Below, piece after piece: positions 54,925-63,348 of a stretch of 64,000 bases of DNA. A program made the position numbers and the translations under genes. This DNA is from Arthrobacter sp. ATA002 (GTDB lineage: Bacteria > Actinomycetota > Actinomycetes > Actinomycetales > Micrococcaceae). The notes below the pieces were generated by a model. It made no database searches. It saw only the letters and a program-made list of their open reading frames with translations, and had not been told where the DNA came from. Each line of letters starts with the position of its first letter. Positions within the stretch are counted from its first letter, which is position 1. The DNA lies in the NCBI RefSeq assembly GCF_026898095.1, contig NZ_CP114015.1, positions 3,286,001 to 3,350,000 on the forward strand. Direction: 5' to 3'.

Positions 54925-56544
54925 TCAGATCTCGCCAAGCGCCATTTGGGCCGCCAGGTATTCGGCCTGCCGGATGGCCAGCGCCACGATGGTCAGCGTG
55001 GGATTGGCGGCGGCTCCGGTGGTGAACTGGGAGCCGCCGGAGATGAACAGGTTGGGCACGTCATGGGTCTGGCCGAAGCCGTTGCATACCCCGTCCTCCG
55101 GCCGCGAACTCATCCGCGCGGTGCCCATGTTGTGGGTGGAGGGGTACGGCGGAGTCCGCACCGCCGACGTCGCGCCCGCCGCCTCATAGAGGGCCGAGCC
55201 CTGCCCGTACCCGTGTTCGCGCATGGCGATGTCGTTGGGGTGGTCGTCGAAGTGCACGTTGGGCACCGGCAGCCCCAGCGGGTCGGTGACGGTGGTGTTC
55301 AGGGTGACCCGGTTGGTTTCCTGCGGCATGTCCTCGCCCACGATCCACAGCCCGGCCGTGTGCCGGTAGCCGTCCAGGATGGCCGCGAAGCCCGGGCCCC
55401 AGGCGCCGGGGTCCACGAAGGAGGCCAGGAACGCCGGGCCCAGCGAAATGGTCTCCATGTAGTAGCCGCCGGCGAACCCGCGGTCGGTGTCGTGCCGGGA
55501 CTCGTCCGCAATCAACCCGGCCATGGTTTCCCCGCGGTACATGTGCACCGGGGACCCGAACTGCGCGTAGACCGACCCGGTGGTGTGCCGCATGTAGTTC
55601 CGGCCCACCTGGCCCGAGGAGTTTGCCAGCCCGTCCGGAAACAGCGGCGAGCCCGACAGCAGCAGCAGCCGCGGCGTTTCAATCGCGTTGCCGGCGACCG
55701 CCACCACGCGTGCCTTTTGGTGGTGCAGCTGCCCGCCGGCGTCGGCGTACACCACCCCGTCCACGCGGCCCTCCGGGGTTGAGGTGATTTGCACGGCCTG
55801 GCTCTCCGGCCGCAGATCCAGCCGGCCGGTCTTCAGCGACTTCGGGATTTCCGACACCAGGGTGGACCACTTGGCGCCGGATTTATCACCCTGGAAGTTG
55901 AAGCCGTCCTGCACCGAAGCCGGCCGGCCGTCATAGGGCTCCGCGTTGGTGGCATACGGGCCGGTGGCAAAGTGCCGGTAGCCGAGTTTCTCCGCGCCGT
56001 GGGCGAACACCTTGTAGTTATTGTTGGCCGGCAGCGGTGGACGGCCGTGGACATGGGTGGACCCCATCTTCCGCTCCGCGCGGTCGTAGTACGGTTCCAG
56101 ATCCTCCAGGGTCAGCGGCCAGTCGAGCAGGTTCGCACCGTCGATCCGGCCGTAGACGCTGCGGGAGATGAACTCGTGCGGCTTGAACCGCGGCGTGGCT
56201 CCGGCCCAGTGTGTGGTGGTTCCGCCCACGGCCTTGACGATCCACGCCGGCAGGTTCGGAAAATCACGGGCAATGCGCCAGCTGCCGGAGGTGGTGCGCG
56301 GATCAAGCCACGCCATCTGGTTGAACGCTTCCCACTCGTTGTTCACATAGTCCGAGTTGGTGAGGAACGGCCCGGCCTCAAGCAGCACCACCTTTAATCC
56401 CTTTTCCACCAGTTCGTGGGCCAGCGTGCCGCCGCCGGCGCCGGAGCCGATGACGACGACGACGGACTCGTCGTCGAGCTCAAAGCGTGCCGACGCGGCC
56501 AGCGGATCCGCCGACCCCGTGAAACTGCGAATCTGCCCGCTCAT
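54925..56544 (-). CDS. GMC-family oxidoreductase
   Basis: 539 residues, related to the large subunit of gluconate/sugar dehydrogenases. FAD motif VVVVIGSGAGGGTLAHELVE, then WRIARDFPNLPAWIVKAVGG and TTTHWAGATPRFKPHEF. The C-terminal STHNMGTARMSSRPEDGVC and GAAANPTLTIVALAIRQAEY contain the catalytic His/Asn regions. It probably oxidises a sugar or polyol, passing electrons to an acceptor via partners. ATG 56544 overlaps the stop of the subunit-3 gene (ATGA). Confidence 0.9.
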   Translation of the reverse strand: MSGQIRSFTGSADPLAASARFELDDESVVVVIGSGAGGGTLAHELVEKGLKVVLLEAGPFLTNSDYVNNEWEAFNQMAWLDPRTTSGSWRIARDFPNLPAWIVKAVGGTTTHWAGATPRFKPHEFISRSVYGRIDGANLLDWPLTLEDLEPYYDRAERKMGSTHVHGRPPLPANNNYKVFAHGAEKLGYRHFATGPYATNAEPYDGRPASVQDGFNFQGDKSGAKWSTLVSEIPKSLKTGRLDLRPESQAVQITSTPEGRVDGVVYADAGGQLHHQKARVVAVAGNAIETPRLLLLSGSPLFPDGLANSSGQVGRNYMRHTTGSVYAQFGSPVHMYRGETMAGLIADESRHDTDRGFAGGYYMETISLGPAFLASFVDPGAWGPGFAAILDGYRHTAGLWIVGEDMPQETNRVTLNTTVTDPLGLPVPNVHFDDHPNDIAMREHGYGQGSALYEAAGATSAVRTPPYPSTHNMGTARMSSRPEDGVCNGFGQTHDVPNLFISGGSQFTTGAAANPTLTIVALAIRQAEYLAAQMALGEI

Positions 56545-57215
56545 TGACTTCCTCCTCCGCGCTGCTTCGGTGCCTGCGCTCCGGTGCCCGATTCCGGTGC
56601 GGGTCCGGCCGCCCGTGCCGCTGCCGAGCCTGCCGCGGCGTCGCGGTCCGGTGCGCTGTCCGCGCTGCCGGCGGCGGCGTCGCTGCCGGCTCCCGGTGTT
56701 CCCGGCCGCTGCCCGGGGCCCGCCACCGGATACGGCAGAGGACCGGTATCCGGGACGTACCCCTCGGGTGCCTCGATCCGGGGCGTCGGCAGCCAGTCCA
56801 GGTCGTCGAAGCCGCGGTTGAGGTAGCCGCCCTTGTCGAAGGACGGCCCTTCGTAGCCCAGCACCTCCCACACCTGCGGATCGTCGTAGAGGTTCAGGAC
56901 GGTGGTGCGGCGGATGAAGCCGAAGAACTCCAGGTCGGACACCCGGCGCAGCACCGCGAGCGCCCGTTCGTCCGAAAGTTCCAGGAACGGTTCCGCCGAC
57001 TGGGCGCCCAGCGCGATCAGCCCCTGGGTCAGGACCACCCGGAACCAGGTGGAGGCGTCCGCTTCGGTCACGATGCGGTCCGTCATCCGCTCGTAGGCAG
57101 CGTCGGGAAAGTCCGGATGGGGAAAGGCTGTCCGGATGATCCGCTTCAGGATGGCCCGCGCTTCGGGCGTGAGGTTGGTTTCGTTCAGGGTGGGATATTT
57201 CGCGGGATACGTCAC
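56541..57215 (-). CDS. Gluconate 2-dehydrogenase subunit 3 family protein
   Basis: 224 residues. The N-terminal 150 residues match subunit-3 proteins that accompany GMC dehydrogenases (LTPEARAILKRIIRTAFPHP; VLTQGLIALGAQSAEPFLEL; DLEFFGFIRRTTVLNLYDDP). The C-terminal 60 residues are low-complexity Ala/Gly/Pro. No Tat or Sec signal is visible, although many relatives have one, so the complex may be cytoplasmic. It overlaps both neighbours by 4 bp. Confidence 0.87.
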   Translation of the reverse strand: MTYPAKYPTLNETNLTPEARAILKRIIRTAFPHPDFPDAAYERMTDRIVTEADASTWFRVVLTQGLIALGAQSAEPFLELSDERALAVLRRVSDLEFFGFIRRTTVLNLYDDPQVWEVLGYEGPSFDKGGYLNRGFDDLDWLPTPRIEAPEGYVPDTGPLPYPVAGPGQRPGTPGAGSDAAAGSADSAPDRDAAAGSAAARAAGPAPESGTGAQAPKQRGGGSQ

Positions 57216-58249
57216 GATGCCCTTCTTCCTGCCGGCGGGATGAGGATGCCGCGGCCGGTGAGCTTGCCGGCGTCGAGGTCGTGCATGGCCTGGACCGCGT
57301 CGTCGAGGTCATAGGCCGTGGTGTGCAGGGAAATGTCGCCCTGGGCGGTGAGCGTCATGAGTTCCACCAGGTCCTGGTAGGTGCCCACCAGATTACCCAC
57401 CACGGAGATTTCCCGGGAGATCAGTTCGATGGTGGGAATCCGCACCTCGCCGCCGTAGCCGATGGCGTAGTAGCTGCCCCGGTTCCTGAGCATCTCCAGT
57501 CCCTGCGCCTCGGTGCCGTGTTCGCCCACGAAGTCGAAGACGACATGCGCTCCCCCGCCGGTCGCTTCCCTCAACGCGTCGGTGTCCGGGCTCCGCAGCA
57601 CCGTGTCCGCGCCCAGGGAGGCGGCCAGATCCAGGGCCGCTTCCGAGGTGTCGATAACGGTGATGTCCGCGGCGGTCAGCGCTTTCAGGGACTGCACGCC
57701 GATGTGCCCCAGTCCGCCGGCGCCGATGACCACGGCCTGCGTGCCCGGATACAGCAGCGGGACTGCCTTGCGGACCGCGTGGTAGGCGGTCAGGCCGGCG
57801 TCGGCCAGGGCCGCGATGTCGGCCGGCTGCAGGGAGGGATCGAGCTTCACGACGGCGCGGGCGTTGGTCTTGAGCTGTTCGGCCATGCCGCCGTCGGTGT
57901 TCAGCCCCGGAAAGGAGGCGTTTTCGCAGTGCGAGTCCTGCCCGGCGCGGCACGGGGCGCAGAGCCCGCAGGTCACCAGCGGATGCATGATCACGGTGTC
58001 CCCCGGCACCACATTGGAAACGGCGGAGCCGACCTCGCGGACCCAGCCGGCGTTTTCATGGCCCAGGATGTATGGCAGCCGCGGATGCTGGATCGCGTCC
58101 CACTGCCCCTCGATCACGTGCAGGTCGGTTCGGCAGAGCCCGGCCGCCCCCACGTCAACGATCACATCCCACGGACCGGTAATCTTCGGCTCAGGCACCT
58201 CGTCAAGATGCGGATCCTCACCGTAACGGTGCACCCGGACAGCTTTCAC
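57212..58249 (-). CDS. Zinc-dependent NAD(P) alcohol dehydrogenase
   Basis: 345-residue MDR-superfamily alcohol dehydrogenase. Catalytic zinc ligands are in AAGLCRTDLHVIEGQW and YILGHENAGWVREVG. The structural zinc motif is CGLCAPCRAGQDSHC. The Rossmann motif is VVIGAGGLGHIGVQSLKALT, followed by VIDTSEAALD, where the acidic residue favours NAD. First gene of the operon ADH, subunit 3, GMC, DAO. ATG 58249. The primary substrate is probably an alcohol or aldehyde linked to the GMC product (inference). Confidence 0.9.
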   Translation of the reverse strand: MKAVRVHRYGEDPHLDEVPEPKITGPWDVIVDVGAAGLCRTDLHVIEGQWDAIQHPRLPYILGHENAGWVREVGSAVSNVVPGDTVIMHPLVTCGLCAPCRAGQDSHCENASFPGLNTDGGMAEQLKTNARAVVKLDPSLQPADIAALADAGLTAYHAVRKAVPLLYPGTQAVVIGAGGLGHIGVQSLKALTAADITVIDTSEAALDLAASLGADTVLRSPDTDALREATGGGAHVVFDFVGEHGTEAQGLEMLRNRGSYYAIGYGGEVRIPTIELISREISVVGNLVGTYQDLVELMTLTAQGDISLHTTAYDLDDAVQAMHDLDAGKLTGRGILIPPAGRRAS

Positions 58250-58413
58250 GCCGCACTTCCTTCTTCGTTGAATTCCGTCAGCCGTTGGCCCCCAGTCTTA
58301 TCCGGCCCGGCCGTGCGGGTCAACGGTGCCGGGTCCGGGGATGCCGGTGCGGGCTGCCCCCGACGGGTGCGGGGACGCCGGGTGCGGGGACGCCGGGTGC
58401 GGGGATCCGGGGC

Positions 58414-58660
58414 CACCGAGTGTCGGGAAAACGCCTCTTCCCTCCACCGAGTGTCGGGAAAACGCCCCTTCCCTCCACCGAGTGTCGGGAAAATGCCGTT
58501 GCGAGGGCGGTTTGAGTGCATCGTCGCGTCACTCGACCGGGGAGAGGTGCACCATCGCGTCACTCGACCGGGGAGAGGTGCACCATCGCGTCACTCGACC
58601 GGGGAGAGTGCACCATCGCGACACACGACCGGGCAAAGCCGCGACATCGCGACACTCGGG
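58414..58660. repeat. 31-bp-period arrays in opposite orientations (CGAGTG core)
   Basis: Three forward units (CACCGAGTGTCGGGAAAA) begin at 58414, 58445 and 58476. Five inverted units with TCACTCGACC or variants begin at 58529, 58560, 58591, 58621 and about 58650; the first three are 31 bp apart, the last two 30. The tract fills the 453-bp gap between two - strand genes. Upstream, 58329-58410 is a GC-rich stretch with GGGGACGCCGGGTGC repeats. Confidence 0.93.
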
Positions 58661-58702
58661 CCGTGGGCCCTCAAACCCCGCACGCCATGCCAGGCCCGTC
58701 TC

Positions 58703-59668
58703 CTACGGGGCAACGAATCCCAACTGCTTGTCCACGACATTCGCCAGCGGCCGTCCGGCCTTCCACGCTGCGAGGTTGTCCGCGAACTGGCGGGCCAGCG
58801 CCGGCAGCTGATTCTGCGAATCCCCGGACAGGTGCGGGGTGATCAGCACGTTCTCCAAACCCCAGAGCCTGCTGTGCTCCGGCAGGGGTTCGGTCTCGAA
58901 CACGTCCAGTGCCGCACCGGCGAGGCTTCCGCTGAGCAGCGACTCCTCCAAGGCGGCCTCGTCGGCCAGGGCACCGCGGCCCACGTTGATGAGCACCGCC
59001 GTCGGCTTCATGGCCGCAAGGACGCTGCGGCCGAGCATTCCGCGGGTGTCCGGCGTCAGCGGCGCCGCCAGGACCACATAGTCGTACGCGCCGGCCACCG
59101 CGGCAAAATCGGCGCCCGCGTGGATGACGCCGAAGTCGGCATCTCCGCTGCGGGCGGTGCGGCCCAGACCGTCCACGCGCAGGCCGACGGCGGTGAGCAG
59201 CCGAGCGGTGCACCGCCCGATGCTGCCCGTCCCCGCCACCAGCACGGACGCGCCGGCAAGATCCGCGGTGGCGTAGTGCCGCCACTGCCGCTGGCGCTGC
59301 TGGGCGGCGGCGCGGCCAAAGTCCTTTGCGAAATGGAGCATAGCGCCGAGTACGTGTTCTGCCATCGGCCGGTCGAAAATGCCGCGCGCGTTGGTGAGGA
59401 CGACGTCGGAGTCCACCAGTTCGGGGAACATCAGCTTGTCCACACCGGCGGCGGGAACGTGAATCCAGCGCAGGGAATCCGCGGCCGGCCAGGCCCGCCG
59501 CACGCCGTCGGCGAAGTAGTCCCAGAGGTAGAGAATGTCCGCTCCGGCCAGCGCTTCGGGCAGTCCGGCGTCGTCGGTCACCCGGACTTCGGCCTCCCGC
59601 TGGAGCTCTTCCAGGCCCATAAGGGGGCGGTTTCCGGCAAGGACGGTGAGGACGGGCTGGGAATTCAT
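58703..59668 (-). CDS. D-isomer-specific 2-hydroxyacid dehydrogenase
   Basis: 321 residues, formate/glycerate-dehydrogenase fold. The NAD-binding motif is VLVAGTGSIGRCTARLLTAV, and catalytic residues are Arg in LINVGRGALADEAALEE, Glu in ALDVFETEPLPEHSRLWG and His in VLITPHLSGDSQNQLPAL. Probably reduces a 2-keto acid or oxidises a D-2-hydroxyacid; the GhrA/hydroxypyruvate reductase-like branch is possible. ATG 59668. Not linked by overlap to the ADH operon; a repeat array separates them. Confidence 0.88.
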   Translation of the reverse strand: MNSQPVLTVLAGNRPLMGLEELQREAEVRVTDDAGLPEALAGADILYLWDYFADGVRRAWPAADSLRWIHVPAAGVDKLMFPELVDSDVVLTNARGIFDRPMAEHVLGAMLHFAKDFGRAAAQQRQRQWRHYATADLAGASVLVAGTGSIGRCTARLLTAVGLRVDGLGRTARSGDADFGVIHAGADFAAVAGAYDYVVLAAPLTPDTRGMLGRSVLAAMKPTAVLINVGRGALADEAALEESLLSGSLAGAALDVFETEPLPEHSRLWGLENVLITPHLSGDSQNQLPALARQFADNLAAWKAGRPLANVVDKQLGFVAP

Positions 59669-59696
59669 GCCCCCAGCCTAGCCAGAGAACCACAAG

Positions 59697-59727
59697 AACC
59701 GGCCGGCGCGGGATGCGCCGGCCGGTT
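59697..59727 (-). terminator. Intrinsic terminator after the zinc-ribbon gene
   Basis: Perfect 13-bp inverted repeat AACCGGCCGGCGC / complement with a 5-base loop. On the - strand it is followed by CTTGTGGTTCTC. It lies between the zinc-ribbon operon and the 2-hydroxyacid dehydrogenase gene. Confidence 0.8.
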
Positions 59728-59768
59728 CCTCTGTCCTGCCTATGGTGATGCGGGTTCTGCGCCGCGTG

Positions 59769-61973
59769 TTATTTCTCGACGAAATCCAGCGTGTAGTCGA
59801 CTTCTTCGCCGCTGCCGGTTCCCTTGACCAGTTCCAGCTCCATGGTGTGCACCTTGCCATCATCCGGAACCGGGATCACCACCGTTTCCACCGTGTTGCC
59901 GACCGGGACGGTGTATTCCTTGCCGTCCAGCGTCGCCACGAGGCTGCCGGGCTCGTCCCATTCGGAGTAGCTGCCCCTGGCCTGAAGGACGAGTTCGACG
60001 TCGTTGCCCTTGGGCACCTCGATGATCAGCTCTTCCGTGGGCCCGGGGTAATCGTCCAGGGTCAGGTAGCCGTACTCCTCGCCCGGATAGTCGTTGATCA
60101 TCGGCGGTTCCACGACTCCCTCGAAGGTCATCGTTGCGGAGTAGTCCACGCCGTTGCCGTCGCTGGCGAACTTGTCGGCCCAGTCCTCGCCCGCAAAGAC
60201 CACCACTTTGTATTCTCCGGCCGGAGTTTCCTCCCGCTGGTAGTCGTCGGAGGAGGTGATCGTTTCCTTGCCGTCCGGGGAGTAGACGGTCAGGCTGCTG
60301 TACTCGTCGGTGCTGTCCAGGATCACGTCTTCATCCAGCTCCAGCTTCATGACGGCGTAACCGGCGGAGTTGAACTTGAGCTCGGTGTCCTCGCCGAGCA
60401 CCAGGGTGCCGGCGGTGTCCTCGCTGCGGGCCAGGTCCAGCATCGCCAGGGCCTGCTCGCGGGTGATGGAATCCAGCCACTGCAGGGTCCAGTCGGTGGT
60501 GGACTCCATGACGCTGACCTTCCAGCCGCCGTCTTCCTTGAGGGTGGTCAGGCCCAGCGGCGGAAGCGCGCGCACCACGGCGTCACCGTCGACGTCGCCC
60601 TCCAGCATCACGTACCCGGACTTTCCGCGGCACATTTCATCCGAGCCTTCAAGCTCCATGCAGTCTGCGGTCACCCGCAGGCTGTCCCCTTCCACGTCCG
60701 CTTCCAGGGTCTCCACGGTGGCCCGGCCACGGTCGCCATCCTGATCGGTATCCTTGAACGTGTTGGTGGTGACCTGCAGATCGACGTCCGATCCGCCCTC
60801 CATCGCCTCGTTCAGCGCACGGCCGTAGTAGTGGACGGCGTTGCCTTCGTAGCTGACGAGGTAATTGCCCAGGTCGGTGAACTTTCCGCTCTGCACAATT
60901 CCGGGCACGGCGCCGATCAGGTCCTGCGCTGCTTCCGCCGGCGAACCGGCGCCGTCGGTGGCTTCGGGCAGGCTGCCCCGCTCGTTGCCCATGGACTGGG
61001 TCACGAACTCCAGTCCGGTGTAGAGCGGGCTGAGGTACCAGCGGCCGCCGTCCTTGACCGCGGCCATCAGCAGCGGATCGCCGTCGAGGCCCAGTTCGGA
61101 AAGCTCCGTGGTTTCATCCACCGGGTCCATTTCCCCGGCAGCCTCCAGCGCGGAGCGGATGGCACCCGTGGTCTCTTCCGGGTCCATCTGCACCCGGACG
61201 CTGCCGGAGGAAAACGCCATGACGGCCAGCTGGTCATCCACCTCGGTGATGTCCGGTTCCACGTTCTCAAAGGTGACGGTGATGCCGTCGAAGCTGATGT
61301 CGTCGTCCATGTCCTCCAGGTCTTCGCCCACCTTGTTGGCCGCCTCGAGGATGCCGAACTCCTCAACCTTCTCGGTGAGGCCTTCCCGCAGCCGGTTGAG
61401 GGATTCGCGCTCCGCCGGAGCGACCATGGTGACCAGACCGATTCCGTCCTTGGCCTCCACGGACTCGATCAGCTTTTCCGCGACCTGTTCCGGCGAGCCG
61501 GCACCGCCGCGGATCATGTTCTGGATGAAGAGGAAGGCGCCTACCCCCACCACGACCAGGACGACGGCGAGGGAGGCCAGCACGATCGTCTTGCGGCTGG
61601 GCTTCTTCCGCGGTTCCCCGTCCCCGTTAGCTGCGGAACCGGGCCCTCCGCCCGAACCGCTGCCGCCGGATCCGTCGCCCGAACCGCTGCCGCCGGCGCC
61701 GTTGCCGGAAGACGGGGTGATGACGGTGGGTGCTCCGGCGGCGGGGGGTTCGGCGGCCGGGGGCACGGGAGCGCGCGGGGTCTCCGCCGTAGAGTTCTCC
61801 GCGGCTGTGTCCTGCCCGGTCAGGTTCTGCGCGTCGGACTCGCTGCCGGGAAGCGGCGGCGGCGCAGCGGCGGATTCCGCCTGCTCGCGGCCCTCTCCAA
61901 CCGGGCGCCGGCAGTTGCCGCAAAAACGCCATTCCGGCTGCAGCTGGGCGCCGCAGGACATGCAGTAATTCAT
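59769..61973 (-). CDS. Zinc-ribbon, single-TM protein with large extracellular region
   Basis: 734 residues. The N-terminal cytoplasmic zinc ribbon is MNYCMSCGAQLQPEWRFCGN plus CRRP (two CxxC pairs). A Pro/Gly/Ser-rich linker with GSGSGDGSGGSGSG precedes the TM helix TIVLASLAVVLVVVGVGAFL (about residue 140). Outside, two related helical NTF2/DUF4878-like segments begin GSPEQVAEKLIESVEAKDG and GSPAEAAQDLIGAVPGIVQ. Then come two acidic beta domains (LTVYSPDGKETITSS; EYGYLTLDDYPGPTEELII) resembling PPC-type modules. Layout recalls TcaA-like envelope proteins; function unknown. ATG 61973 with GGGGGGAAG upstream. Confidence 0.72.
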   Translation of the reverse strand: MNYCMSCGAQLQPEWRFCGNCRRPVGEGREQAESAAAPPPLPGSESDAQNLTGQDTAAENSTAETPRAPVPPAAEPPAAGAPTVITPSSGNGAGGSGSGDGSGGSGSGGGPGSAANGDGEPRKKPSRKTIVLASLAVVLVVVGVGAFLFIQNMIRGGAGSPEQVAEKLIESVEAKDGIGLVTMVAPAERESLNRLREGLTEKVEEFGILEAANKVGEDLEDMDDDISFDGITVTFENVEPDITEVDDQLAVMAFSSGSVRVQMDPEETTGAIRSALEAAGEMDPVDETTELSELGLDGDPLLMAAVKDGGRWYLSPLYTGLEFVTQSMGNERGSLPEATDGAGSPAEAAQDLIGAVPGIVQSGKFTDLGNYLVSYEGNAVHYYGRALNEAMEGGSDVDLQVTTNTFKDTDQDGDRGRATVETLEADVEGDSLRVTADCMELEGSDEMCRGKSGYVMLEGDVDGDAVVRALPPLGLTTLKEDGGWKVSVMESTTDWTLQWLDSITREQALAMLDLARSEDTAGTLVLGEDTELKFNSAGYAVMKLELDEDVILDSTDEYSSLTVYSPDGKETITSSDDYQREETPAGEYKVVVFAGEDWADKFASDGNGVDYSATMTFEGVVEPPMINDYPGEEYGYLTLDDYPGPTEELIIEVPKGNDVELVLQARGSYSEWDEPGSLVATLDGKEYTVPVGNTVETVVIPVPDDGKVHTMELELVKGTGSGEEVDYTLDFVEK

Positions 61974-62158
61974 TAACTTCCCCCCAAGTCGTCGGGGAGG
62001 TTTGCAGTGCAATATCCCCCCGGAAATAACAACGCAATTACCGGATTCTAACATGTCAGCGAAGGATGGTTCGAATGTGGAAAGGCAGGCAACGGCTCTA
62101 TTAAGCCCCTGCCTGCTTTTCGACTCCCTATTATTCCAGCTAGCCAATCTGAATCATG

Positions 62159-63345
62159 TTAAGGGCAATTTACCCGGCCTTCTTTGGGGTCAATTCCGTT
62201 TTGCAGCCACACGGCATAGGTACCGTGTTCCGCCGCCAGGGAGCAGATCGCGGCGGTGTCGCTGCCGGCCGGCAGATAGGCGGCGTAAATCGGCTCCCGT
62301 CCGCCGCGGTCATCGGAGGTCCGGTTGAACCCGTCGCAGGACAGGTCGGTGCGCAGGTAGCGGGCTCCCGGGTGCTGTTCGAGCTGCGCTTTTACCTCGT
62401 TCGCGGCGTTCGCTGCACCGAAGCTGCTCACCAGCAGGACAACCGCTGACCCGTCGCACTGCGGATAATCGATCGGCGTCGACAGCCCCAGATCCCCGGG
62501 ACGGAACGGATCCTGGTCCGGGGTGACATAGGTGGTGACCTTGTCACTGGCAATCGCGTCGCCGTTCAGGGTAATCGTGAACACTGCCGGGCTGATCTCA
62601 TAACGGGTGTTTCCCAGCACCCCGGCATAACCGCTGGAAGTCTTTTCGGCCCCGGTGCTCATTGTCAGCCCGTTGCTCTTGTCCAGGCCGCGGTAGACCA
62701 TACCGCCGTTGCGCATGCAGATGACGCCCTGGAACTTCGGGGAGTCCGCCACCGTAACGAATTCGCCGTCGTGCTGGCAGTACGCGGCATTCAGTGCTGC
62801 GGTATCCCAGCCGGCAGCGCCGTAGTTTCCGGTGCTGCCGGCGGGGCGCCCGCTGTCGCCGTCGGACGCGGGGTGGCCCCGGGGGATGAGGACGGGGACG
62901 GCGGCAACGCCGACGCCGTGGCTTTCGCCGGGCCGCTTGGTGTGGACGCGGGAGCCGATGACGACGGGGCAGCCGCGGACTGCGCCGGCGACGACGGGGC
63001 AGCCACTTGGTCTGACCCGGTCTCATCGACGAGGTACCCGTAGCCAAAGTAAGCACCGGCACCCAACACGAGGACGACTGCCGCAATCATCGCAGTAATC
63101 AGCCACGGGGACCGGCGCTGCCGCTCGTCGGCGGCATCGGCAGTGGTGCCGCTCTCGGTCCAGGCCGATTCCGGCTCCTCCGGAACGGCGGCCCACGCGG
63201 TGACGGCCTCCGCCGCACCTGGCGCCGGGTTTGCCGCAGCCTGTACCGGGGCGCCGCAGGACCGGCAGAACCGTGCTGCGGCGGGCAGCTGCTGGCCGCA
63301 CCGGGCGCAGAACTGCCCCCGTGCGTTAGTTGTTTGAGGATTCAC
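62159..63345 (-). pseudogene. Second zinc-ribbon, single-TM protein, frameshifted
   Basis: About 395 residues after repair. Zinc ribbon FCARCGQQLPAAARFCRSCG, then an acidic linker, TM helix LITAMIAAVVLVLGAGAYFG, and a Ser/Pro/Ala-rich stalk. The extracellular domain (GNYGAAGWDTAALNAAYCQH; YRGLDKSNGLTMSTGAEKTS; YLPAGSDTAAICSLAAEHGT) lies in the adjacent frame. The break is near 62845-62870, in GCGGGCGCCCC, with one base missing. GTG 63345 follows the upstream stop by three bases. Conserved cysteines outside (CMRNGG, PQCDGS, LSCDGF, AICSLA) may form disulfides. Confidence 0.72.
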
Positions 63346-63348
63346 CGG

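Noticed and set aside
57281-59827. 848-residue open frame on the + strand
   Set aside because: It is antisense to the alcohol dehydrogenase, the 31-bp arrays and the 2-hydroxyacid dehydrogenase. Its translation is low-complexity and matches no family. Long antisense frames are expected in high-G+C DNA.
59742-61976. 744-residue open frame on the + strand
   Set aside because: Exact antisense shadow of the zinc-ribbon gene, which has a signal-like start, zinc motifs, a TM helix and an SD.
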